Shown here one piece after another: positions 20,334 through 28,599 of a stretch of DNA of 55,883 nt. The notes under the pieces are model-generated. The model was not told the DNA's origin and searched no databases. It saw only the letters and a program-made list of their open reading frames with translations. The number at the start of each line of letters is the position of its first letter. Within the stretch, counting starts at the first letter, position 1. The translations under genes were made by a program, and so were the position numbers. Origin of the DNA: CAZTVF01 sp964616985 (lineage in GTDB: Bacteria > Planctomycetota > Phycisphaerae > SM23-33); contig CAZTVF010000021.1 of NCBI GenBank assembly GCA_964616985.1, positions 1 to 55,883 of the forward strand, in the 5' to 3' direction.

Positions 20334-20513
20334 CTTCTCCGCGGCCTCGCCGCGCGGGCATCATCGCACGCGGGCGATGGGTTCTCAAGGGCTGGTCATA
20401 GCGAAACACGTGCCTCGGCAATCGGGTCCGGTTGCAGGCACGAGAGGATGGGTGTAGAGTCATGCATACCGCGAGCGGGGCTTGCGGGCAATTGAACGGG
20501 AAGAAGGTGGCAC

Positions 20514-22157
20514 TTGTGCGACGATGGCTCCAGCCCACAGGCCGCGCCGGCCGAAGCTGAAAGACAGTCGCATCGGACAGCGACATGGCTCGCCCGAGTC
20601 CCTCACTGCGTCGTGGCGCTCGTGTTGATCTTCCCAATTCTGCTGCTGGGGCACCTCGAGGTTCTAACCCGGATTTCGTGGCTGAGCGAGGGGCAACGAG
20701 AGCAGCAGATCATCATGCTGCTGATGTTCGCAGTGCTTTTTGTGACCGGGGCGTTGAAACGATGGAAGTGGCGGCACGTTGTCATAATGCTTGCGGCCGG
20801 GCTGGTCGGCTGTGCGGTGCTGTTGGGGCTTGCCTGGGTGTTGCCGGCGGGATCCGGGCGACCAATCGTCATCGGCGTCGCTGCGGTGCCCTTTGTCATC
20901 CTGGGTATTGCCGAACTGCTTTTAACCCGACAGCGCTCTTGGCGGGGCATCGTGTGGATGATCGGGGCCGCTGTGGCGGTAGCGGCGATTAGTGATCTGG
21001 CAAAGGCCGTGACGTGGCTGGGCGACTGGAACATCTCGCTGCCGAATCGTTGGGGAACCCAAGCCTACGCCATCAGCGGACTAATCGACTGGCCGCTGAC
21101 GGCGATTCTGGTATGGACGTTGGTGCCATTGTGCCTTCGAGCTTCCCAGGCCAACCCGGGGTGGGCCGTCGGATTCCTGTTCCTGCTTCCGTGTGTCCTG
21201 AATGGCTCGTTTGTGAAAGGCCTGTCCTTACCCCTCGCCAGGCAATCTGTGCTTGGCGAGGGCCCGTTTGAACGGCAAACGTCTATTGTGTGGCTGGCCA
21301 GCTATGGCAGTGATGCTGACATGGACGCGCTGTGGCGAGAGCTTGAAGCCAGTCCTTGGCGTTACTCCAGCTATCGTCAGCCGCTGGACGGAAAGGAGCA
21401 CTGGCAAGCAGCTGCCATTGCCGCCCTTGCCGCCAGGGACGCTGCCGGGGCAGCGCAAAGGCTTTCAGTGCTGCTGAGGCAAAAGCCGAGCGTCACAATC
21501 GCCGAGGATTCGGCAGCTTGGTTTGCCAGGCAGCAAAGGTACGAGACTGTTCCGTTGCTTGTGCGATATGCCTTGGCCGAGAACAGCACTCCCTGCACCG
21601 ATGCGCTGGAGAAGATGGAACTGCCGGTGGCGGCTCTGGCAATCATGCGCAATCACATCGTGTTTGAAGTGCGTTTGACGGGTCGAGCCCCCGTTGCGAT
21701 GCCCCAGAGCGTTCAGCAGCAACTCTACCGGTTGCTTGGGCGGGACGTAGGCCCGAAACCCCGGGATTGGTTCACCCTCTACGATACGGTGATCGACTCT
21801 CTACCGACGCCCCTGCCCAAGAACGTTCAGGAGGAGACGACGCGGGTCGTTGCAGCGATTGCCTCTTACTGGAAGAGCTCAAACGAATGGGCCCGCGTCT
21901 GCATCTGGCGAGCACAACGAATGCGACTTTCCGATCGGGACCGCCAAGCCGAAGCAGAAAAGCTTCGCGATATGATCCAGCCTCCTGATTGGGACGTGGT
22001 CACGACAGAGCAGCTCGAACGGGAGGTGGATTCCTTCGCTCGAAGAGTTGCCGAAGCCGTTGAGCGGCTTGATCGCACTCCCGTTTCGTCGCCCGCGGGC
22101 TCCGATGATTGGGACGAGGATGAAGGCAACGAGTTAACGAGTCAACCAGTTAACTAG
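20514..22157 (+). CDS. Membrane protein of unknown function
   Basis: 547 residues with a TTG start, supported by AAGAAGGTGG upstream and the lack of a suitable ATG. About six membrane segments occupy residues 30-240 ('VVALVLIFPILLLGHLEVL', 'HVVIMLAAGLVGCAVLLGLA', 'IVIGVAAVPFVILGIAELLL'). A soluble C-terminal half with alpha-helical repeats follows. Codon and base use are somewhat less GC-rich than the neighbours. The last residues (ELTSQPVN) and the TAG stop are encoded by the GTTAAC tandem repeat at 22133, so the original C-terminus may have been altered by its insertion. Confidence 0.72.
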   Translation: MCDDGSSPQAAPAEAERQSHRTATWLARVPHCVVALVLIFPILLLGHLEVLTRISWLSEGQREQQIIMLLMFAVLFVTGALKRWKWRHVVIMLAAGLVGCAVLLGLAWVLPAGSGRPIVIGVAAVPFVILGIAELLLTRQRSWRGIVWMIGAAVAVAAISDLAKAVTWLGDWNISLPNRWGTQAYAISGLIDWPLTAILVWTLVPLCLRASQANPGWAVGFLFLLPCVLNGSFVKGLSLPLARQSVLGEGPFERQTSIVWLASYGSDADMDALWRELEASPWRYSSYRQPLDGKEHWQAAAIAALAARDAAGAAQRLSVLLRQKPSVTIAEDSAAWFARQQRYETVPLLVRYALAENSTPCTDALEKMELPVAALAIMRNHIVFEVRLTGRAPVAMPQSVQQQLYRLLGRDVGPKPRDWFTLYDTVIDSLPTPLPKNVQEETTRVVAAIASYWKSSNEWARVCIWRAQRMRLSDRDRQAEAEKLRDMIQPPDWDVVTTEQLEREVDSFARRVAEAVERLDRTPVSSPAGSDDWDEDEGNELTSQPVN

Positions 22158-22162
22158 TCAAC
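22133..22162. repeat. 8-bp tandem repeat (GTTAAC/GTCAAC + NN) at a gene end
   Basis: GTTAAC at 22133, GTCAAC at 22141, GTTAAC at 22149, GTCAAC at 22157, an exact 8-bp period. It is the same unit that brackets the four-helix-bundle gene 30 kb away. It codes for the last residues and stop of the upstream gene. Confidence 0.7.
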
Positions 22163-22173
22163 CAGCCAAAGGC

Positions 22174-22419
22174 CTACTTCTTCCACCGCATGATCATGCT
22201 GCGCCACTTGCGGATGCGGTTGTCGACCTGGGTGGTCAGCACGGTGTTCCAGAACCAGGCGGCGACGCCGGTGGGGAAGCTGCCCTGGTTGATGGGCTTG
22301 ACGGGGATGTCGATCGTGAGTTCGGGGTGCTTGAGGCCCCATTCGATGAAACGCGAGGTCTCGGCCAGCATTTGCCGGCGATACTCCGCCCACGACTCGT
22401 TCGATGACAGGTTACGCAT
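22174..22419 (-). CDS. Small hypothetical protein
   Basis: 81 residues from the ATG at 22419 (MRNLSSNESWAEYRRQMLAE). GGAAG lies six bases upstream. The sequence is rich in Trp and Arg with a likely amphipathic C-terminal helix ('NRIRKWRSMIMRWKK') and no signal peptide. A longer frame to 22749 crosses a repeat and is not used. I do not recognise the family. It converges with the membrane protein. Confidence 0.5.
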   Translation of the reverse strand: MRNLSSNESWAEYRRQMLAETSRFIEWGLKHPELTIDIPVKPINQGSFPTGVAAWFWNTVLTTQVDNRIRKWRSMIMRWKK

Positions 22420-22523
22420 GATGCTTCCGTTTCGTTGCAGCAGGGCTCCCAACGATGTTCGAAGCCATATTGTAACGCGGCCAGGGGCAGACGGGAAGGG
22501 GCGTGCCGATGGCGACGGCGCTA

Positions 22524-22658
22524 TGGAGTGCGGCGGCAGAGTCCCGAGCATAGCGAGGGACGGCGACGCCGCTTTGGGTCGTGGCGCCACCGAGTCCGGC
22601 CGCTGCCTCGCGCTGCGGGCGCCGCAATCCAAAGCGGCGTCGTTGCCGCCGCACTCCA
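22524..22658. repeat. Nested inverted repeat (GGAGTGCGGCGGCA type)
   Basis: Left arm TGGAGTGCGGCGGCA then GGCGACGCCGCTTTGG. The right arm is their reverse complement (CCAAAGCGGCGTCG, TGCCGCCGCACTCCA). GGCGCC is near the centre. It occupies much of the 420-bp gap 22420-22839, which otherwise shows no gene. A related arm (GTCGTTGCCGCCGCGCTCCA) recurs at 53981-54000. Confidence 0.65.
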
Positions 22659-22839
22659 CAGGCTGCCGCCGTCTCGAGGCTCCCGTCTCCACCCAGCTAA
22701 GACTGCATGCCTTACGGCCTGGTGCGGTGCCGTCAAAATGCAGTGCCACGCGAATGCAGTCGCCGCGTCGGTGTAAATGCTCTCGACTTCGCGGGCGGTT
22801 GATGCGATGATGTTCGGTCTTTTACAAGAGGTGCGATCG

Positions 22840-25026
22840 ATGAATGTAGAGCAGGTCAAGAAGTGGATTGCGGCGAAGGAACCGGCCCCCGTGGAAACCG
22901 CCTGGCTGGAAGCGGTGGCCGAGTCGGCCCCTGCGGCGGAGATGGCGGCCGTGCTGGAGGCCCTGGTGGCTGCGGGGCAGCTGGATACGGCCGAGACACT
23001 GGCCCTGACGATGCTGGACGACGGCACGTCGGCCATGGAACCCGCCAAGGTTCTTGAGTATGTGAAGGCCTTCACGCTGGCCATCGTCGAGAGCGACCAG
23101 CTCCGCACGCGTGCGGCCGACCTGTATAAGAAGATCCACGGCGGCCACGAGCTGTTCGAGGCCATTTTCGAGAGTGCGGGCCTGCTGGGCAAGCAGTCGC
23201 CCCGGCGGGCGTTCCGCACGCTGGACGTGTGCCTGGGCATCGTGGCCGACAGCTACCTGGCCCATCGCTACGAGGGGCACGTGGTGAAGTACCGCGGCTT
23301 CAACAAGATCATGGGGCAGTTCGAGATCGCCGACGCCTCCGGCCGCACCACTCGCCTGGAGCCCAAGGCCCTGGCCGACGAATACGACCTGGTCGACCCT
23401 CGCGACTTCCGCGTGCTCTGCCAGCACCGCGTGGAGGAGCTGGCCAAGATTATCGAAAGCGACCCCGCCGCCGTGCTGATCGGCGTGTGCATGAGCCGCG
23501 GTGGGCGCATCGGCGCCGACGACCTGAAGGAATGGCTTGTCCCGCAGCACTTGGGCAAGGACGCCTGGAGCGGCTGGTGGGGCCGGGCTCGCACCGCCGC
23601 CAAGCGTTGCCCGCAGCTGAGCCTCGAAGGCCGCAGCCCGATCATGATCAACTACCATCCCGCGGGCCTGACGCTGGAGGCCGAGCTGCTGCCGGTGGTG
23701 CAGGCGGCCAAGACGCCGCGCGAGCACCAGGCCGCCCTGGACCAGTACATCCGCGAGGCCAAGGGCCGCAAGCTGCCCGTCGACCGCGCCTTCGCGGGCA
23801 AGATCATCAATTCGCTGGCCGAGCAGGCCGAGCAGTTCAAGACCCGCCGCCCCGCCGACGCCCTGACGGCGGCCCTTGCGCTGGACGAGGCGATCGCCTC
23901 GGGCCTGCCCAAGCCCGCCAAGCCGTACCCGGCGGCGGTGGACATTCTCGAGGCCGCCGCCAAGCCCGCCCAGGCGGTGGCGGAACTGGAAGATTCGGGC
24001 CTGTGGCCGGCGGCGCTGGACGCGCTGGCGCATCGGCACGACGCGCATGCGCAGCTGGTAGCGCTGCTGGAGATGACCCCCAACGGCCTGCTCGAGCAGG
24101 TGACCGCCCGCTTGATCGCCGCGGGGCAGGGCGACGTGATCGGGCAGGCTGTCGCCGAGGCGGCGATGGATCCCGAGCACAACCTGGAGTTGATCATCTG
24201 GCTGTGGAAGGGCCCCTCCAACGTGCCCGCCAACGCGCCCAGCCGTATCGAACTGATGACCAAGATGGTCAAGCTGGTGGCCGACCTCGACCGCCGCTGG
24301 GACGTCGACAATGCCTATCGCAAGGACCTCTACCAGCGGATCCGCACGGCCATCGGCGCGTCGGATTTCGGCATCTTCCGCCAGGCCGTTGCGACGATGG
24401 ACGAGCACGTGGCCGCGACGACCAAGCGTCTGATCGAGCGGACGGACGGGCTGGCCGACTCGGTGCGGTCGAACTCGCTGGAAATTCTCCGCGACGCATA
24501 CCCGGGCCTGTTCTACACGAAGGAAAAGGTCGCGCCCTGGCTGGATGAGTCGGCCATCTGGACGACGGAGACGGCCCTGGTCCGCCGCGAGGCGGAGTAC
24601 CGCGACCTGGTGGACGTGAAGATGCTGGCCAACGCGCAGGCGATCGGCGCGGCGGCCGAGCATGGCGATCTCAGCGAAAACAGCGAGTGGAAGTTTGCGC
24701 TGGAAGAGCGCGACATGCTCAAGCAGCGCCAGCTGAAGATGGAAGACGAGCTGTCCCGCGCGCGGATCATCCGCAAGGAAGACATCCCGCCGGCCAGCGT
24801 GGGCATCGGCTCGCGCGTATTGCTCAAGCGGCTGGGCGACGGCAAAGAGGTCGAGATGGCGTTCCTGGGCCCCTGGGACTCGGACATGGAGAATGGCATC
24901 TACAGCTACCAGACTCGCATGGGCCAGGACCTGATGGGCAAGATCGTCGGCGACACGGTCACGCTGAAGATGGAAGACGCCGAAGGCGAATACCGCATCG
25001 AGCGCATCACCCCCGCGCTGGAGTAG
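22840..25026 (+). CDS. greA: Transcription elongation factor GreA, long PVC-type form
   Basis: 728 residues from the ATG at 22840, preceded by AGAGGT; an upstream frame to 22777 is not needed. The last 150 residues are a full Gre factor: the coiled coil with the acidic tip 'AEHGDLSENSEWKFA' (Asp610 and Glu613, matching the catalytic DxxE of GreA) and the C-terminal 'IGSRVLLKRLGDGKEVEMAF' fold. Gre factors enter the RNA polymerase secondary channel and trigger cleavage of backtracked RNA. The first 570 residues are helical, probably repeats. Chlamydiae have a comparable long GreA, which supports a PVC origin. A REP-like hairpin follows the stop. Confidence 0.88.
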   Translation: MNVEQVKKWIAAKEPAPVETAWLEAVAESAPAAEMAAVLEALVAAGQLDTAETLALTMLDDGTSAMEPAKVLEYVKAFTLAIVESDQLRTRAADLYKKIHGGHELFEAIFESAGLLGKQSPRRAFRTLDVCLGIVADSYLAHRYEGHVVKYRGFNKIMGQFEIADASGRTTRLEPKALADEYDLVDPRDFRVLCQHRVEELAKIIESDPAAVLIGVCMSRGGRIGADDLKEWLVPQHLGKDAWSGWWGRARTAAKRCPQLSLEGRSPIMINYHPAGLTLEAELLPVVQAAKTPREHQAALDQYIREAKGRKLPVDRAFAGKIINSLAEQAEQFKTRRPADALTAALALDEAIASGLPKPAKPYPAAVDILEAAAKPAQAVAELEDSGLWPAALDALAHRHDAHAQLVALLEMTPNGLLEQVTARLIAAGQGDVIGQAVAEAAMDPEHNLELIIWLWKGPSNVPANAPSRIELMTKMVKLVADLDRRWDVDNAYRKDLYQRIRTAIGASDFGIFRQAVATMDEHVAATTKRLIERTDGLADSVRSNSLEILRDAYPGLFYTKEKVAPWLDESAIWTTETALVRREAEYRDLVDVKMLANAQAIGAAAEHGDLSENSEWKFALEERDMLKQRQLKMEDELSRARIIRKEDIPPASVGIGSRVLLKRLGDGKEVEMAFLGPWDSDMENGIYSYQTRMGQDLMGKIVGDTVTLKMEDAEGEYRIERITPALE

Positions 25027-25029
25027 CAC

Positions 25030-25074
25030 TCCGGGTGCCATGCTTTTAGCCCCGAAGGGGCAAAAGCATGTTTA
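25030..25074 (+). repeat. REP-like hairpin, GGTGCCA family copy C
   Basis: TCCGGGTGCCATGC, stem with a CCCCGAAGGGG tip, then CAAAAGCATGTTTAC. It starts four bases after the greA stop and lies in the opposite sense to copies A and B. The rest of the gap to 25322 shows no gene. Confidence 0.75.
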
Positions 25075-25322
25075 CAGGGAAAGCCGCGACGAGGATTCTT
25101 TGCCGCTCTTCGCTCTCCGCGAGGTCAAACAGCGCCGAAAGGCGAGCGACAGCCGGCCCATCGATGCCGATGGCCCTATGCGTGCAACCCGTCCGCGAGC
25201 GCACCTGGGACCTCCTCCTTTCAAAGAATGGTTGCAAGCAATTACGGGGGCTCTTATTATAGCGGCCGACTTTCGTCGTATGGCCTGGCGACAAGGCAGC
25301 CTGACATGCACGAGGTAAAGAC

Positions 25323-25595
25323 GTGAGTTCCGACCCAGCCGACACCCCCCAAGAGGTGCGTCAGTACGTGGAGAAGCTGACCAGCGAGGAGCGCATGCTG
25401 GTCCTGCTGAAGCGCGAACTGTACGAAGGCAGTTGGGACGAGATGGTGGCTGACCTGCGGGCTAGACTTGAGGGCCGGCCCTATATCTTCAAGCTGGCCC
25501 ATCGCATTGCGGATGACCTGGAGCGGATCGCCCGCCTGCGGGAATTCGAGCGGAAAAACGGCGTGGATCTCAGTGACTACGTCGGTTTGGATTAA
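25323..25595 (+). CDS. Small conserved-type hypothetical protein
   Basis: 90 residues with a GTG start and GAGGTAA just upstream. It is soluble and highly charged ('EVRQYVEKLTSEERMLVLLK', 'RIARLREFERKNGVDL'), mostly helical, without a signal peptide. It lies 28 bp before the beta-propeller lipoprotein gene and probably shares its transcript. No recognisable motif. Confidence 0.65.
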   Translation: MSSDPADTPQEVRQYVEKLTSEERMLVLLKRELYEGSWDEMVADLRARLEGRPYIFKLAHRIADDLERIARLREFERKNGVDLSDYVGLD

Positions 25596-25623
25596 CCTGC
25601 TTTGACGTCTACAGGAGTGTCGT

Positions 25624-26814
25624 ATGCGGAACGCATGGATTCTGCTGGTGGTGGCGGTGTGCAGCACGATGATCGGTTGTCAGCCTTCCGGTCCGTCGAG
25701 TTCCCAGGCCCCCGTCCTCGCCGACGCCAACGCCATCGGGCTGCGGCTGTACTGGGATATCGCCCTGCCGCTCAATGCCGGGGAGAAGATCACCAAGGTC
25801 TACCAGATGGACGAGATGGTGTATTGCCTGACCAGCCAGAACCGCCTCGTCGCGCGCGACGCGCTGACGGGCGTCCAGCGCTGGACCCTGACCATCGCCG
25901 AGCCCGGCACGCCGGTCTTCCGCCCGGTGCATGCCGACAAGATGATGCTCAGCGAAGTGCTGCCCGGTGCGGCCGGGCTGGGCAACACCCAGGTGACGGC
26001 GTATGACGTGGTGATGATCAACAGCAGCGGCCGGCTGATCGTGGTCGCCCGCAAAGACGGCGCCCTGCTGCGTCGCCTGGACCTGCCTTCGGGCGCCAGT
26101 TCGGGCGGGGCCACCGACGGCACGCAATTCTTCGCCGGCACCGCCACCGCGCGATTCTATGGCTTCAATGTCCAGCGCGGCGTGCAGACATGGGTCAAGG
26201 GCACCAACGACTCGGTGATCGCGCCGGTGGAATACGTCAACAACCAGCTGTTCGTCGCCAGCGCTTCGGGCAAGATCATGGTCAGCAACGGCCTGGGCGA
26301 GCTCCTGTGGCAGCGCACGGCGGGCGGCCCGATCGCCGGGCCCTTCGCGGTCGATCGCCGGGCCATGTTCGTCGGCTGCGATGACTCCCGCGTTTACGCC
26401 CTGTCGATGGACCCGCGGACCAACTTCTGGGAACGCCCCTTCGTCTGCCAGGGCCCCGTCCGCCAGGCCATCCAGCTCACCGAAAACACCGTTTTCGCCG
26501 CGGCTGTAAATGACAAGTTCTACGCCATCAATCTCGTCAACGGGCAGCAGCGGTGGTCGATGGACGGCCCCGGCCGCGTGGCCGCTGTCTTCGGCGCCGA
26601 CGTGTACATCGTGGCGGGCAATAGCATCGTGGTGGCCGACGAAATGCTGGGCAAGACCAAGGGCCACATGTCGCTGGAAAACCTGAATATCGTCGCCTCC
26701 GGCACGGGCTCCAAGGGTATCTGGACGGCAAGCCCCGGCGGGCGCCTGGTGTGCCTGCGCCCCACGTCGGTGGGCATTCTCAAGGCCGAGGACGTCAAGA
26801 ACGCGACCAAGTAA
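25624..26814 (+). CDS. PQQ-like beta-propeller lipoprotein
   Basis: 396 residues. The signal peptide ends in a lipobox-like MIGC (Cys20), so the protein is probably anchored to a membrane. The rest has repeated blades of the PQQ/BamB type ('RLVARDALTGVQRWTLTIAE', 'ASASGKIMVSNGLGELLWQR', 'KFYAINLVNGQQRWSMDGPG'). BamB assists outer-membrane protein assembly, but planctomycetes have many unrelated members, so that role is not assigned. AGGAG precedes the ATG. The gene sits in a plus-strand run with the small gene before it and purH 25 bp after. Confidence 0.83.
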   Translation: MRNAWILLVVAVCSTMIGCQPSGPSSSQAPVLADANAIGLRLYWDIALPLNAGEKITKVYQMDEMVYCLTSQNRLVARDALTGVQRWTLTIAEPGTPVFRPVHADKMMLSEVLPGAAGLGNTQVTAYDVVMINSSGRLIVVARKDGALLRRLDLPSGASSGGATDGTQFFAGTATARFYGFNVQRGVQTWVKGTNDSVIAPVEYVNNQLFVASASGKIMVSNGLGELLWQRTAGGPIAGPFAVDRRAMFVGCDDSRVYALSMDPRTNFWERPFVCQGPVRQAIQLTENTVFAAAVNDKFYAINLVNGQQRWSMDGPGRVAAVFGADVYIVAGNSIVVADEMLGKTKGHMSLENLNIVASGTGSKGIWTASPGGRLVCLRPTSVGILKAEDVKNATK

Positions 26815-26839
26815 GGCATCGAAAGGAAGGACCAGAACC

Positions 26840-28470
26840 ATGGACGGTGTGACGATCAAGCGGGCGCTGATCAGCGTCTTCGACAAGACGGGCATTGAGG
26901 CCTTTGCCAAGGCGCTGGCCGACCTGGGCGTGGAGATCATCTCCTCCGGCGGCACGGCCAAGGCCCTGGAGAAGGCGGGCGTGAAGGTCCGCTACGTCCA
27001 GGAGTGGACGGGCTTCCCCGAGATGCTGGGCCACCGCGTGGTGACGCTGCATCCCAAGGTGCACGGCGGCATCCTGGCCCTGCGCGACGACGCCAGCCAC
27101 CAAGCCGACATGAAGAAGTACGGCATCGAGCCCGTGGACCTCGTGTGCGTGGGGCTCTACCCGTTTGAAGAGGCCATCGCCAAGCCCGGCTGCACGCTCC
27201 CGGACGCCGTCGAGATGATCGACATCGGCGGCCCGGCCATGGTGCGGGCGGCGGCCAAGAACCACAAGTTCGTCACCGTCGTCACCGACAAGTCGCAGTA
27301 CAACCTGGTGCTCGACGAGATGCGTGCCAGCAGCGGCCGCGTGCGCGAAGATCTCCGCCGCAAGCTGGCGCTGCAGGCGTTCTCGATGACGGCGCATTAC
27401 GACAGCGCCATCAGCGGGTACCTCGGGGCGCAGCTGGGGCAGGAGTTTCCCGAGAAGGTCACCTTCAGCTACCGCAAGGCGCTGGACCTACGCTACGGCG
27501 AGAACCCGCACCANNNNNNNNNNCCGCCTTCTACGCCGGCCCCGACGCCTCCGAGGCGTGCATGGGCCGGGCCCGGCTGCTGGGCGGCAAGGAGATTTCC
27601 TACAACAACTACTTCGACGCCAACGGGGCGCTGGAGTTGATCAAAGACTTCGCCGATCCCGCGATCGCCATCATCAAGCACGCCAACCCCTCCGGCTGCG
27701 CGGTGGACAAGGACCTGGTCGAGGCGTATCGCAAGGCGTACCTCGCCGACGTGAACGCGGCCATGGGCGGCATCATCGCGGTGAACAGGCCGGTGACGGC
27801 GGAACTGGCGTCGGCGATCGTCGAGAGCTACAAGCGCTGGGGCAAGGCGTCGGGGGCGATGGGCTTTTTCGCCGAGATCATCGCCGCGCCTTCATTTGAG
27901 CCCAAGGCGCTGGAGATCATCCGCGCCCGCGAAGGCTGGGGCTCGGAGGTCCGCCTGCTGGAAGTGGGCGAGTTCACCGGCAAGCGGAACAAGGAAAAGT
28001 ACCTCAAGTATGTCGTCGGCGGGCTGCTGGTGCAGGATCGCGACCTGCTGACGCTGAATGAGAAGGACTGGAAGGTCGTCACGAAGCGGCAGCCGACCGC
28101 CGCCGAGATGGACGACCTCCGCTTCGCCTGGATCGTGTGCAAGCACGTCAAGAGCAACGCCATCGTGCTGGCCAGGGGCCGCACACTCCTGGGCGCCGGG
28201 GCGGGGCAGATGAGCCGTGTGAACTCGGCCATGCTCGCGACACACCTGGCCGGACAGTACGGCGGCAGCAAGGCGTATGACACCAAGGGATGCGTGCTGT
28301 CCTCCGACGCGTTCTTCCCGTTCCCTGACAGCCTCGACTGGGCCGTCCAGGCCGGCGCCACCGCCGTCATCGAGCCCGGCGGCGGGAAGAAAGACGCCGA
28401 CGTCATCGCCCGCGCCGACGAACTCGGCCTGGCCATGGTCTTCACCGCCACGCGGCATTTCAATCATTGA
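26840..28470 (+). CDS. purH: Bifunctional PurH: AICAR transformylase / IMP cyclohydrolase (interrupted by an assembly gap)
   Basis: Catalyses the last two steps of IMP synthesis. The N-terminal cyclohydrolase domain ('ALISVFDKTGIEAFAKAL', 'ISSGGTAKALEKAGV', 'HPKVHGGILALRD') and the C-terminal transformylase domain ('KHANPSGCAVDKDL', 'SDAFFPFPDSLDWAVQAGA') are both complete. Ten Ns at 27514-27523 fall inside the conserved RYGENPHQ.AAFY segment and shift the frame, so the gene reads as two frames (26840 and 27562). With a gap of 5 bases it would be one frame of 541 residues. AAGGA precedes the ATG. It is not a pseudogene in my view. Confidence 0.93.
27514..27523. other. Assembly gap (10 Ns) inside purH
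   Basis: The ten unknown bases separate GAGAACCCGCACCA from CCGCCTTCTACGCC. The conserved order H-Q-x-A-A-F-Y needs only five missing bases, so the ten Ns are a placeholder, not a measured length. Confidence 0.9.
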
Positions 28471-28474
28471 GGCA

Positions 28475-28501
28475 GTAGCCGGTAGCCAGTAACCAGTAAC
28501 C
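28475..28501. repeat. 7-bp tandem repeat (GTAGCC/GTAACC + N)
   Basis: GTAGCC at 28475 and 28482, GTAACC at 28489 and 28496, an exact 7-bp period. It begins four bases after the purH stop. Confidence 0.6.
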
Positions 28502-28520
28502 GGAAGCCGGCACGTGTACC

Positions 28521-28547
28521 AAAGCCGGCCCACTGCGTGGGTCGGTC
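28521..28547 (-). repeat. 27-bp hairpin repeat, copy 2
   Basis: Reverse complement of 18503-18529, identical over 27 bp. It lies directly after the heptamer run, between purH and the convergent gene at 28600. Confidence 0.75.
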
Positions 28548-28599
28548 CTGCAACAGCAGATCGATCTCCGCGACCCCAGGTTCAACGACAGGTTGGGTT

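Noticed and set aside
24513..24899. 128-codon minus-strand frame over the Gre domain
   Set aside because: Antisense frame with low-complexity Ser/Arg composition; the Gre motif is on the plus strand.
26840..28470. purH as a frameshifted pseudogene
   Set aside because: The frame change falls exactly at the 10-N gap, and both domains are otherwise intact.
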